From Bacillus cereus ATCC 14579 (GTDB taxonomy: Bacteria > Bacillota > Bacilli > Bacillales > Bacillaceae_G): a DNA stretch of 64,000 nt. This document shows, in pieces, positions 28,236 to 36,935 of the stretch (position 1 is its first letter; the number at the start of each line of letters is the position of its first letter). The stretch lies in assembly GCF_000007825.1 (NCBI RefSeq), contig NC_004722.1, positions 3,822,501-3,886,500 on the forward strand, given 5' to 3'. A program made the translations under genes and the position numbers. The notes under the pieces were generated by a model. It was not told the DNA's origin. It worked only from the letters and a program-made list of their open reading frames with translations, and ran no database searches.

Positions 28236-30960
28236 CTATTTCAAGTTTAATCCCTTCTTATATAACATCGGCTTTTTCTTCTTAGCCTTTTTCCCTGTTA
28301 ATAAAGAACCTACTAGTAAGAAAGTCGGAATTGATGACAAACCTCCAATTAATAACCAATCTCTTGCTTGTATCGGCATTGTGCTAAAGATCGGTTGTAA
28401 CGGTGGATAATATATAACCACTAGCATAAGTAGTAACGAAATAATAACCGCCCCTACTAAATACACGTTCCCAAATGGATTACGGTGAAAGACAGAATGC
28501 TCACTACGACAATCAAATACATGAATAAGCTGTGCAAGTACCAACGTCGCGAACGCTACAGTTTGTGCATATTTCAGTTCATTTGGATGTTGGTTATACG
28601 CAATAATAAACGCCACTAACGTCACTGCTCCAATTAAAAACCCTCGACTTATTATTTTCCACGCAAGCCCTCTAGCGAATACCCCTTCTTTCGGGTGACG
28701 CGGTGTTCTCTTCATCACATCTCCTTCAGCCTTATCCAAACCTAATGCCATCGCTGGTAAACCATCAGTAACTAAGTTCACCCATAAAATTTGAATAGGA
28801 ACCATCGGCAGTGGTAATGCAAGTAACATCGCAAATAACATAACTAAAATTTCTCCAACATTTGACGCCAATAAGTAGCGAATGAACTTACGTATGTTCT
28901 CGTATATATTTCTTCCTTCTTTAATCGCTGACTTAATTGTAGCAAAATTATCATCTAGTAAAACAAGTGAAGAGGCTTCTTTTGCAACATCTGTCCCTGT
29001 AATCCCCATCGCTATCCCAATATCCGCTGTTTTTATAGCTGGAGCATCGTTCACTCCATCACCTGTCATCGCTACTATATGTCCTTGATTTTGCAATGCT
29101 TTAACAATTTTCAATTTATGCTCAGGTGATACACGAGCGAATACATACGTATCTTCTACAACATTTTCTAATTCCTCCACATCCATATTCGCGAGTTCTA
29201 CTCCTTCAACAACGCGTCCATCTGGTGGTAAAACTCCTAATTGTTCAGCAATCGCCATTGCTGTCACTTTATGATCACCTGTAATCATTACTGTTCGAAT
29301 ACCAGCTTCTTTACACTCTTTTACCGCCTGCGCGACTTCTGGCCTTGGCGGGTCAATCATACCTTGTATCCCAACCAACATAAAATCTTTTTCAACGTCT
29401 CTTTCATGTTCAATAGAATCCGTGACTTTTAAAGGTTTAAACGCAACTGCAATTGTTCGAAGCGCTTGACTACCTAAGCTATGAATAGCCGCTTGTACTT
29501 CTTTTCTATATAGCTCACTTAACGGCTGCTGCTTATCCCCCCATAAGATTGTTTGACTCATTTGCAAAAGAACATCCGGTGCTCCTTTCGTAACAATAAA
29601 CTTTTTCCCCTCTCGATCTCGTACAATAACACTCATCATTTTTCGAGTTGAATCAAATGGAAATTCACGAATAATTTCAAATTTCCCTTTCAATGCCTCA
29701 CGTGTTATCCCAGCTTTCATTGCTGCAGCTACAAGCGCTCCCTCTGTTGGATCCCCATCTAATACGTACGCCTTTTTCTTTTGAATAATATTTGCATTGT
29801 TACATAGTGAACCAAATGTAAGTAGCTGATAAAGTGATTTTGTCTTAGCTGGATTCACTTCTTTTTCACCTTTCATAAAAGAGCCATTAGGTTCATATCC
29901 TTGCCCTGTCACTTTCCACAATTCTCCGCCTGACCACATATGTGTTACCATCATTTTGTTTTGTGTCATTGTTCCCGTTTTATCAGAGCATATAACAGAA
30001 GCGCAGCCTAACGTTTCTACGGCCGGTAACTTCCTTACAATTGCTCTCTTTTTTATCATACGCTGTACACCAAGTGATAAAGCTACTGTAACAATTGCTG
30101 GCAATCCTTCTGGAATAGCCGCAACAGCTAGCGATACGCCAGCTAAAAACATATGATATACTTCATTCCCTTGATACACACCAGCCAATACAACGAGCGC
30201 TGTCAAAATAAGGGCTACAATAATTAATATTTTTCCGCAGCTGTTCTAACCTTCTTTGCAGTGGCGTTTCCATTTGCTCTGCATTTTGCAACATATTTGC
30301 AATTTGCCCCATCGCTGTATTCATACCAGTTGCTACAACGACTCCTGTACCAGATCCTCGCGTAATCATTGTCCCCATAAAAGCCATATTTTTTTGATCC
30401 CCAATTGCAACATCTTGCCCTTGCAGTGCTTCTACCTTCTTTTGTACAGGTACGGACTCCCCTGTCAAAGCAGACTCTTCAATATATAAACTTGATGCCT
30501 CAACAAGACGCACATCAGCCCCAATACGATCACCACTGGAAAACTTAATAATATCACCTAAAACAAGTGCTTTAGATGGTGCTTTTACCCACTTTCCATT
30601 CCGCATTACAGTAACTTGCGGGGCAGCTAGTTCCTTTAAAGCTTCCAATGATTTTTCAGCTTTTCTTTCTTGAAAAAAGCCGAGAATACCATTGATAATA
30701 ACAATGGCAACAATAGCAATAGAATCAATGTATTCACCTAAAAACGCAGAAACAATTGTTGCTCCAAACAAAACGAGTACCATGAAATCTTTAAACTGTG
30801 CTAAAAATACCATTAGTGCAGAAGGCCTTTTTGCTTCTTCTAATTCATTAGTACCAAATTTCTTTACTCGCCCTTCTGCTTCTTTCTCTGTAAGTCCAAC
30901 CTTTACATTCGTATTCGTTCTCTCTTCCACTTCATGTGCTCGCATTCCATACCAGTTCAT
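28236..30960 (-). pseudogene. Calcium-translocating P-type ATPase (YloB type), frameshifted
   Basis: SERCA-like P2A ATPase expected to export Ca2+, with a role in sporulation/germination in B. subtilis. The first part (ATG 30960, AGGAGG upstream) has the actuator TGES motif and two membrane helices. The second has the PEGLP calcium helix, CSDKTGT phosphorylation site, TGDGVNDAP hinge and the NLVTDGLPA transport helix. The two are in different frames. The first reads LEQLR then KNINYCSPY and stops at 30163. Removing one base near 30237 (an extra C on the coding strand) restores LEQLGKILIIVALILTAL. The total of 2725 nt is 3n+1. All catalytic motifs are otherwise intact, so this is a recent lesion or a sequencing error. 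Confidence 0.9.
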
Positions 30961-31006
30961 CCTGCTATCGACCTCCTGATTCCAGACATACTCTATTGAA
31001 AGCTTA

Positions 31007-31035
31007 TTCAGCCTCGTCCAAAAAAATGCTATAAT
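31007..31035 (+). promoter_or_regulatory. Candidate rqcH promoter
   Basis: A perfect TATAAT at 31030-31035 lies 31 nt before the rqcH start codon. The matching -35 (TTCAGC, 31007-31012, 17-bp spacer) is poor, so only the -10 is convincing. Confidence 0.45.
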
Positions 31036-31065
31036 TAACATTTAGTTAGAAAGGAGTGTTCATTT

Positions 31066-32775
31066 ATGGCATTCGATGGATTATTTACAAGAGCGATTAC
31101 ACATGAAATTGAAAATTCTCTTTACACAGGAAGAATTTCCAAAATATATCAACCTTCAAAATACGAGATTTTATTACATATTCGAGCGAATGGAAAGAAC
31201 CAAAAACTAATTCTTTCATCTCATCCTACATATGCGCGTATGCACTTAACGAATCAAAACTACGATTCGCCAGCAATACCGCCGATGTTCTGTATGCTTC
31301 TTCGCAAACATTTAGAAGGTGGATTTATTGAAAAAATTGAACAAATCGACTTAGAACGCATTATTCAAATTACAGTTCGCAGTCGTAATGAAATCGGAGA
31401 CGAATCATTAAAAACATTAGTAATTGAAATAATGGGACGACATAGTAACATTATCTTATTAGATACGAAAACAAACGTGATTTTAGATAGCTTAAAACAC
31501 GTTTCATTAGCCGTAAACCGTCACCGAACTGTATATGCTGGTGCTGAGTACGTCGCGCCACCAGCCCAACATAAAATCAATCCTCTGCAAATTGAAACCG
31601 CAGATGATTTTATTAGACCGCTAGACTTTCTATCTGGAAATATGGATAAACAACTCGTTGGTGCTTTCATGGGAATATCCCCATTATTTGCAAAAGAAGT
31701 AGTAAAGAAAGCCGGTATGGTAAACGAGAAAGCATTATCAGAAGCATTTTTCTCTATACAAACACCATTACTATCTCATGCATATACACCTACAATGATT
31801 ACTGCAAATGGAAAAGAATTCTTTTATCTTTTCCCTCTTACACACTTGCAAGGAGAAGAAAAAACATTCTCATCAGTGAGCGAATTGTTAGATCGTTTCT
31901 TCTTTGGCAAAGCAGAACGTGATCGTGTAAAACAACAAGCTCATGATTTAGAACGCTTTATGCAAAACGAAAAAAATAAAAACGAGAAAAAACTCATTAA
32001 ACTCGAAAAAACACTGCAAGATGCTGGAAAAGCAGATAAATATCAACTATTTGGAGAGCTACTTACAGCCAATATGTACGCTTTAAAAAAGGGCGATAAA
32101 GATATTGAGGTCGTTAATTATTACGATGAGGATGGTGGAACTGTAAAAATCACATTAGATCCTTTAAAAACACCATCTGAAAATGCACAACGCTATTTCC
32201 AAAAGTATCAAAAAGCAAAAAATTCGGTTGCTGTTGTAGAAGAACAAATCGAAAAAACAAATGAAGAAATTCTTTATTTTGATAGCTTACTTCAACAAAT
32301 GGAAGCTGCTTCTTCAAAAGATATTGAAGAAATTCGTGAGGAATTAGCTGAAGAAGGTTATGTGCGCAATCGCAAAACGAAAAACGCAAAGAAAAAGCCT
32401 ACTAAACCAGTATTAGATAAATATGTAGCAAGTGATGGCACAGAGATTTTCGTTGGTAAAAACAATAAACAAAATGATTATTTAACAACGAAGTTTGCCC
32501 GCCGTGATGAAATTTGGTTACATACGAAAGACATACCTGGCTCTCACGTTGTCATTCGTTCTTTAGAGCCTGCTGAAGAAACTTTACTAGAAGCTGCCAA
32601 AATTGCTGCCTATTACAGTAAAGCGAAAGAGTCTAGCTCTGTACCTGTTGATTTCACCAAAATACGCCATGTCAAAAAACCGAGTGGTGCAAAACTTGGT
32701 TTTGTTACGTACGACAATCAGCAAACCGTATATGTAACACCAGATGCTGATATTGTAATGAAATTAAAAGCGTAA
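31066..32775 (+). CDS. rqcH: Ribosome quality control protein RqcH (NFACT / FbpA family)
   Basis: Binds obstructed 50S subunits with peptidyl-tRNA and recruits Ala-tRNA to add C-terminal alanine tails that mark nascent chains for degradation; earlier called a fibronectin-binding protein. The 569-residue product has the NFACT-N domain (1-180), a helix-hairpin-helix segment, long coiled coils (about 285-455) and the C-terminal NFACT-R domain (ARRDEIWLHTKDIPGSHVV). At positions 97-98, where B. subtilis has the functional Asp-Arg, this protein has Glu-Arg (DLERI). An AAAGGAG site precedes the ATG. It runs divergently from the Ca2+ ATPase gene. Confidence 0.94.
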   Translation: MAFDGLFTRAITHEIENSLYTGRISKIYQPSKYEILLHIRANGKNQKLILSSHPTYARMHLTNQNYDSPAIPPMFCMLLRKHLEGGFIEKIEQIDLERIIQITVRSRNEIGDESLKTLVIEIMGRHSNIILLDTKTNVILDSLKHVSLAVNRHRTVYAGAEYVAPPAQHKINPLQIETADDFIRPLDFLSGNMDKQLVGAFMGISPLFAKEVVKKAGMVNEKALSEAFFSIQTPLLSHAYTPTMITANGKEFFYLFPLTHLQGEEKTFSSVSELLDRFFFGKAERDRVKQQAHDLERFMQNEKNKNEKKLIKLEKTLQDAGKADKYQLFGELLTANMYALKKGDKDIEVVNYYDEDGGTVKITLDPLKTPSENAQRYFQKYQKAKNSVAVVEEQIEKTNEEILYFDSLLQQMEAASSKDIEEIREELAEEGYVRNRKTKNAKKKPTKPVLDKYVASDGTEIFVGKNNKQNDYLTTKFARRDEIWLHTKDIPGSHVVIRSLEPAEETLLEAAKIAAYYSKAKESSSVPVDFTKIRHVKKPSGAKLGFVTYDNQQTVYVTPDADIVMKLKA

Positions 32776-32779
32776 ATAC

Positions 32780-32811
32780 AAAAATGCGTTGCTTATAAGC
32801 AACGCATTTTT
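32780..32811. terminator. Bidirectional terminator between rqcH and the lipoprotein gene
   Basis: A 14-bp perfect stem AAAAATGCGTTGCT / AGCAACGCATTTTT with a 4-nt loop. A/T tails on both sides serve the convergent genes rqcH (+) and the lipoprotein gene (-). Confidence 0.9.
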
Positions 32812-32825
32812 TATATTCGTTCACA

Positions 32826-34007
32826 CTAGTTCATATACCCATTTACTAATTCATAACATCTTGCTTTTGTCATCTTATATTTCTCTTCTGAAGCTTCTAT
32901 ACGCCTCATCGTTCCGTTATTTGTATCAGTACCAATTGCTTTAACTTTACTTTCTTTTTCTTTAACCCACGCAATTTGTTTCGTTTTTAACGACTGAAAC
33001 GCATCAGGTGACATCGTACTTTTTAATGTACTGTAAATTTCATTTAGTTTATTATCCCACAGTTCATAATTTCCTTCTATTTCATTTACTATATCATTGG
33101 TTGACATAGCATTCGTATGTTTTTCTTGTTTATCTATAGCAGCTAATTCACTTAAAACATTTGCTCTATCTATCTTTGAAGAAGATTCTTTTTGCGATTG
33201 TTTCTCTTCTTTTGAGCCTGTATACGCACTCGAATCCTTTCTCTGTACTTGTTCTGTTTCTTGAATATTTCTTTCTTTCGTTACCTTTTCATACCTATTT
33301 TTATCTACATTGTATGAAATAAGAGATGTTTTCGCATTTACAGTAATTAATCCGTTACTATCTTTGAATATGTATTTCTTATCGCCACTATTTTCTTCAC
33401 TTACAAATGACACATTCTTATCGTCTGGCATTTTTAAAATTCTATTTGCTTCTTCTTTTGTAAGTTTTAAATCTTCAGGAAAAACGAATGACCATTTATC
33501 CATTAACCATTCCCCTTCTTTATACACCAAATGAAATTCCCAATCTTGGGCCGCATGACCTATTTCATCTTCTAAACTTAATGTATGTACCGTTAAATTT
33601 TCTTTATCTTGTGAAGAAGAAAATCTTATTTCAGTTTGAAAATAATTTGGGAATGGTAACATATCAGTCTCTCTCGATCTATTAAAGTTAGCAAGCAATT
33701 CAGGAAGCTGATTCTCTACAAACTTTTCTGAAACCAATCCTTTAACTCCTTTTTTAGCTGTCTCTAAATCCCCAGGATTATTTCGGCTCCATCCATTTTC
33801 TTTTTCCATCTCACTAAACGCATTTGCTATTCCATCTACACTCTTTCTTACAATCTTTTTCGCTTCTTTTTCTGTCACTTCTGGCGCTTCATCAAGCTGT
33901 TCAATCGTTTCATTTACTTGAACTTTGTGTTCACTTGTTTCACACCCCGTTATAACAAGCATACTAGCGGCCAAACAAAATGACATTACTTTACTTAATT
34001 TCTTCAT
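32826..34007 (-). CDS. Lipoprotein with C-terminal LprI-like (DUF1311) domain
   Basis: Function unknown. The 393-residue product has a signal peptide with lipobox VITGC (Cys about residue 22), so it should be anchored to the outer face of the membrane. A middle region (about 40-230) has no domain I can name. A Ser/Lys/Glu/Gln-rich linker follows (about 245-290). The last ~100 residues (YELWDNKLNEIYSTLKS... QIAWVKEKESKV... CYELVNGYM) resemble the LprI/DUF1311 domain found in lysozyme-inhibitor-like proteins. It stands alone in the accessory islet with an AAGGAATGTGAG ribosome site. Confidence 0.75.
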   Translation of the reverse strand: MKKLSKVMSFCLAASMLVITGCETSEHKVQVNETIEQLDEAPEVTEKEAKKIVRKSVDGIANAFSEMEKENGWSRNNPGDLETAKKGVKGLVSEKFVENQLPELLANFNRSRETDMLPFPNYFQTEIRFSSSQDKENLTVHTLSLEDEIGHAAQDWEFHLVYKEGEWLMDKWSFVFPEDLKLTKEEANRILKMPDDKNVSFVSEENSGDKKYIFKDSNGLITVNAKTSLISYNVDKNRYEKVTKERNIQETEQVQRKDSSAYTGSKEEKQSQKESSSKIDRANVLSELAAIDKQEKHTNAMSTNDIVNEIEGNYELWDNKLNEIYSTLKSTMSPDAFQSLKTKQIAWVKEKESKVKAIGTDTNNGTMRRIEASEEKYKMTKARCYELVNGYMN

Positions 34008-34313
34008 ACACTCACATTCCTTAACCCAGTTTTTTTCGTTACATCCCTTTACCTATAAAAAACGTAACAATCCCTTATTATACCAATTAAATTAATCCAT
34101 TTATACAAAAAATATAATATTTAAATTAAAAAGATTTTCGTTTGCGAGTTTATATTATTGTTCAGTCACATAAAAACTTACTGTAAAAATTTTATATATA
34201 TTTATTTTACATTCGTCTAGTTTTTTTGACACACAGCTACCCTCTTCTCTTTTATTCTAAATAAATATACTGGCACAATTCTTGCTTTATTAATGTAAAA
34301 AGGAGGAATTAAA
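34008..34313. other. Divergent intergenic region lipoprotein / M24 peptidase
   Basis: A 306-nt, very AT-rich non-coding region. On the plus strand it holds a sigma-54-like -24/-12 element (separate entry) and an AAAAAGGAGG ribosome site. On the minus strand there is a TATAAT (about 34077-34082) without a good -35. GTTAC...GTAAC half-sites flank 34038-34072, but the repeat is short and may be chance. No coding potential. Confidence 0.55.
34271..34286 (+). promoter_or_regulatory. Candidate sigma-54 (SigL) promoter
   Basis: CTGGCAC then AATTC then TTGCTTT: TGGCAC (34271-34276) and TTGCT (34282-34286) have the exact consensus spacing, with GG and GC 10 bp apart. The start site would fall near 34297, just ahead of the AAAGGAGG of the M24 peptidase gene. 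A bacterial enhancer-binding protein would be needed; its site is not identified. Confidence 0.55.
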
Positions 34314-35384
34314 ATGAATGTAAGAATAACTAACATCCAAAAACAACTACATAATTACGGAATCGACGGGTTACTTATTACAAAAAAAGAAAACCGTCAA
34401 TACGCAACAAACTTTACAGGTAGCGCAGGCGTTGTCTTAATCGCTGCGCATAAAGCTATTTTCATTACTGATTTCCGTTACGTAGATCAAGCAAAAACGG
34501 AAATAAAAGCAGCAGAAATTATTATGCATAAAGGAAATTTAGAAGAAGAAGTTGCAAATCAAGTATCAAAATTAAAAATTCAAAAACTTGGTATAGAAGA
34601 CAATAATATGACTTTGCAACAATTTAAGAAACTACAAAAATATATACATATAGAAATGGTTCCAGTGTGTGAGATTATTGAAGATATTCGACTTATTAAA
34701 GACACATCTGAAATAGAAACAATGAAAATCGCAGCTACGATCGCTGACGAAGCATTTCACCATATTGTTACATTTCTAAAGCCTGGAATAAGCGAGACTG
34801 ACGTTCGAGATGAGTTAGAATTTTCCATGCGAAAAAAAGGGGCCACATCTTCTTCATTCCAAATTATTGTAGCTTCTGGTGTTCGTTCTTCTCTTCCACA
34901 TGGAGTTGCATCAAATAAAATAATTGAACGAGGCGACATCGTTACATTAGACTTTGGTGCACTTTACGACGGATATTGTTCCGATATAACACGTACCGTA
35001 GCAATAGGGGAACCATCGGAAGAATTCAAAAAAATATACAATGTTGTACGAGAAGCGTTAAAACGTGGGACTGAAGCGATTAAGCCTGGAGAAACTGCGA
35101 AAAGTATCGATGATGTAACAAGAAACTACATTACAGATTGTGGATATGGTCAATATTTTGGTCATTCTACTGGTCATGGTCTTGGCTTAGAAATACATGA
35201 ACCTCTTCGCTTATCCCAAGAAAGTAAAGCTACATTAAAAGAAGGTATGGTTGTTACAGTTGAACCAGGCATTTACATACCGAACTGGGGCGGTTGTAGA
35301 ATTGAAGATGATATCGTCATTACAAAAGACGGATATGAAGTTATTACAAAATCAAATAGAGAACTAATTATAATCCCTTGTTAA
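34314..35384 (+). CDS. M24B family Xaa-Pro peptidase
   Basis: Predicted cytosolic dinuclear-metal aminopeptidase/dipeptidase acting on X-Pro bonds. The 356-residue product has an N-terminal creatinase-type domain (1-125) and a C-terminal pita-bread domain. The metal ligands are visible: Asp in LDFGALYDGY, Asp in CSDITRTV, His in HSTGHGLGLEIHE, Glu in VEPGIY and Glu in RIEDDI. A strong AAAAAGGAGG site precedes the ATG, and a sigma-54-like promoter lies upstream, which would tie it to amino-acid or peptide catabolism. It is distinct from methionine aminopeptidase; whether it is a dipeptidase or an aminopeptidase P is unresolved. Confidence 0.9.
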   Translation: MNVRITNIQKQLHNYGIDGLLITKKENRQYATNFTGSAGVVLIAAHKAIFITDFRYVDQAKTEIKAAEIIMHKGNLEEEVANQVSKLKIQKLGIEDNNMTLQQFKKLQKYIHIEMVPVCEIIEDIRLIKDTSEIETMKIAATIADEAFHHIVTFLKPGISETDVRDELEFSMRKKGATSSSFQIIVASGVRSSLPHGVASNKIIERGDIVTLDFGALYDGYCSDITRTVAIGEPSEEFKKIYNVVREALKRGTEAIKPGETAKSIDDVTRNYITDCGYGQYFGHSTGHGLGLEIHEPLRLSQESKATLKEGMVVTVEPGIYIPNWGGCRIEDDIVITKDGYEVITKSNRELIIIPC

Positions 35385-35464
35385 TATTATGAAGGTTTAA
35401 ACAAAACTTTTTTGCACATAGAATTCCTTCTCTGGAGTATTCATTTAAAGAGGGGAAATTTTAA

Positions 35465-35989
35465 TTGAATTTTGTAATTGATAAATTGGAGGGTTTACAT
35501 GTAGAATTTTCAAAGCTTGTTTCCATGATGAATTACGCTCGCTATACAACAATGCAAGCAGTGGAAAGTTTAACAATTGAAGAACTTGATTATTTATATG
35601 ATAAGGAAGCAAATTCAATTGGCATGTTATTGTATCATATGGCTGCTATTGAATTTTACTACCAAATTCATACTTTTGAAGACCGTGAACCAACGGAGGC
35701 TGAATTAGAACGCTGGTTACCTGGCATTGAATTAGGCGATCTTGGGCGTGAAAAAATAAAAGGAAACGCTATAGAATTTTACATAAATACATTACAAGAA
35801 GTACGTTCCAAAACAATCGAGACTTTTCAATCGTTACCTGATGAATGGTTATTTAAAACGACAGACTTTTGGTATGACAAACCAGCAAATAACTATTTTA
35901 AGTGGTTTCACGTTTTTGAAGATGAAATCAATCATCGTGGACAAATTCGTTTAATTAAAAAGATGCAAAAAGCTCATGCAGTAAAATGA
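35465..35989 (+). CDS. DinB-like (DUF664-type) protein
   Basis: A 174-residue protein of the DinB/YfiT four-helix-bundle type, whose members often bind a metal through three His and some of which act as thiol transferases; the substrate here is unknown. The visible pattern is His in LLYHMAAIE (about residue 57) and a terminal ENHRGQI-like motif (DEINHRGQIRLI, about 157-168). The start is TTG at 35465 after AGAGGGG. It follows the M24 peptidase by 80 nt and is closed by a good terminator, so the two may form an operon. Confidence 0.75.
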   Translation: MNFVIDKLEGLHVEFSKLVSMMNYARYTTMQAVESLTIEELDYLYDKEANSIGMLLYHMAAIEFYYQIHTFEDREPTEAELERWLPGIELGDLGREKIKGNAIEFYINTLQEVRSKTIETFQSLPDEWLFKTTDFWYDKPANNYFKWFHVFEDEINHRGQIRLIKKMQKAHAVK

Positions 35990-35991
35990 GG

Positions 35992-36021
35992 AAATGCCAC
36001 CGAATAAGGTGGCATTTTCTT
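35992..36021 (+). terminator. Terminator after the DinB-like gene
   Basis: A 10-bp stem AAATGCCACC / GGTGGCATTT with a 6-nt loop followed by a T-rich tail, directly after the stop codon. It could also serve the convergent membrane-protein gene. Confidence 0.88.
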
Positions 36022-36390
36022 TTATTCATTAACGAATAGCTTTTCGTTTACTATTTTAGCGACTACCACTACCAACATTAAAATGCATATTAAATATAGC
36101 ATTTTCGCAATAAACAACCACCCTTGAAACATTACAATTCCATCTATTATCTCATTTCCTTTCCATAACAAAAACGGAATTGTGCTGATTATAATGACAA
36201 ATTCGATGCTGAAAACCATTTTCTTTTTTCGACTATATGCTTTCCATTCATTCCAACGATACATAGGAGCAAAAATCAATACTCCTATACATAATATAAC
36301 TGGTACCCATTCACTGTTAAGAAATTGTCCTGAAATAATTGATAATAGTAAACAAACTAGCACACCATAATATCCTATTTTTTCTCTCAT
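36022..36390 (-). CDS. Small four-helix membrane protein (paralogue of the next gene)
   Basis: Unknown function. The 122-residue product is strongly hydrophobic with about four membrane spans (residues 5-22, 28-45, 58-78 and 90-115) and an RWNEWKAYSRKKK loop between spans 2 and 3. The ATG at 36390 follows GGGGGAG. It is a tandem paralogue of the frameshifted gene just upstream: both share the order KIG-hydrophobic-NxEW-hydrophobic-(Y)xW(N/D)xxKxYSxK and similar lengths. I recognise no family. Confidence 0.75.
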   Translation of the reverse strand: MREKIGYYGVLVCLLLSIISGQFLNSEWVPVILCIGVLIFAPMYRWNEWKAYSRKKKMVFSIEFVIIISTIPFLLWKGNEIIDGIVMFQGWLFIAKMLYLICILMLVVVVAKIVNEKLFVNE

Positions 36391-36405
36391 TCGTACTCCC
36401 CCATT

Positions 36406-36769
36406 CTACTTCTCCTTTAATATGTAACTTGCTATACTTATAACAATTCTTAGAAAAATAACAACTATAATTACAAGATAAAGAACGTTTGCAGAAGACA
36501 TCCATTCTTGAAAAATAGACATTTTCTCCATTTGTTTCTGACCCTCTATTAAAATAACCCCTGCGAACAATGAGCAAACAACGATGATACCTATCATAAT
36601 TCCGATACTTTTTACTGTATTGTTTCATACCATCCCAGTTATATAAAAGTATAAATACAAACCCGAAAACAGGTATAATACTTATCCATTCATTGTTAGT
36701 AAATAGCTTTAAAATGATTAATAGACTACAAGATATGATAAATCCCAAAAATCCAATTTTTTTGTGCAT
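36406..36769 (-). pseudogene. Small membrane protein, frameshifted paralogue
   Basis: The ATG at 36769 (AAGGAGGG upstream) reads MHKKIGFLGFIISC... LYNWDGMKQYSKK and then loses frame. The second half (KSIGIMIGIIVVCSLF... ILKEK) is in another frame ending at 36406. The junction is an A5 run on the coding strand (window T5, 36609-36613). Dropping one A joins the halves into about 120 residues, matching the 122-residue neighbour. Length is 364 nt (3n+1). The downstream paralogue starts 16 nt later, so the pair was probably an operon. Confidence 0.82.
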
Positions 36770-36876
36770 AAGCCCTCCTTGAATTCCATTTTTAGGATTA
36801 ATTGTATTGTAACATCCATTTATCGTCCTTACCATTACAGTACATGAAATTTTACTTTTTTCTTTTTCCTATACTC

Positions 36877-36903
36877 ACATACTTTCACTGCTTTCATACA
36901 ATA
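36877..36903 (+). promoter_or_regulatory. Candidate sigma-K (or sigma-E) promoter
   Basis: CATACAATA at 36895-36903 matches the mother-cell -10 (CATAnnnTA). An AC at 36877-36878, 16 bp upstream within CACA, fits the sigma-K -35. The start would be about 25 nt before the next start codon. Short motifs of this kind occur by chance, so this is tentative. Confidence 0.4.
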
Positions 36904-36935
36904 AACTACACGAATGCCTAAAGGATGTGAATGTT

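Noticed and set aside
30163..30260. Programmed ribosomal frameshifting in the Ca2+ ATPase gene
   Set aside because: No slippery heptamer followed by a stable hairpin or pseudoknot is evident, and related ATPases are encoded in one frame, so a plain indel is simpler.
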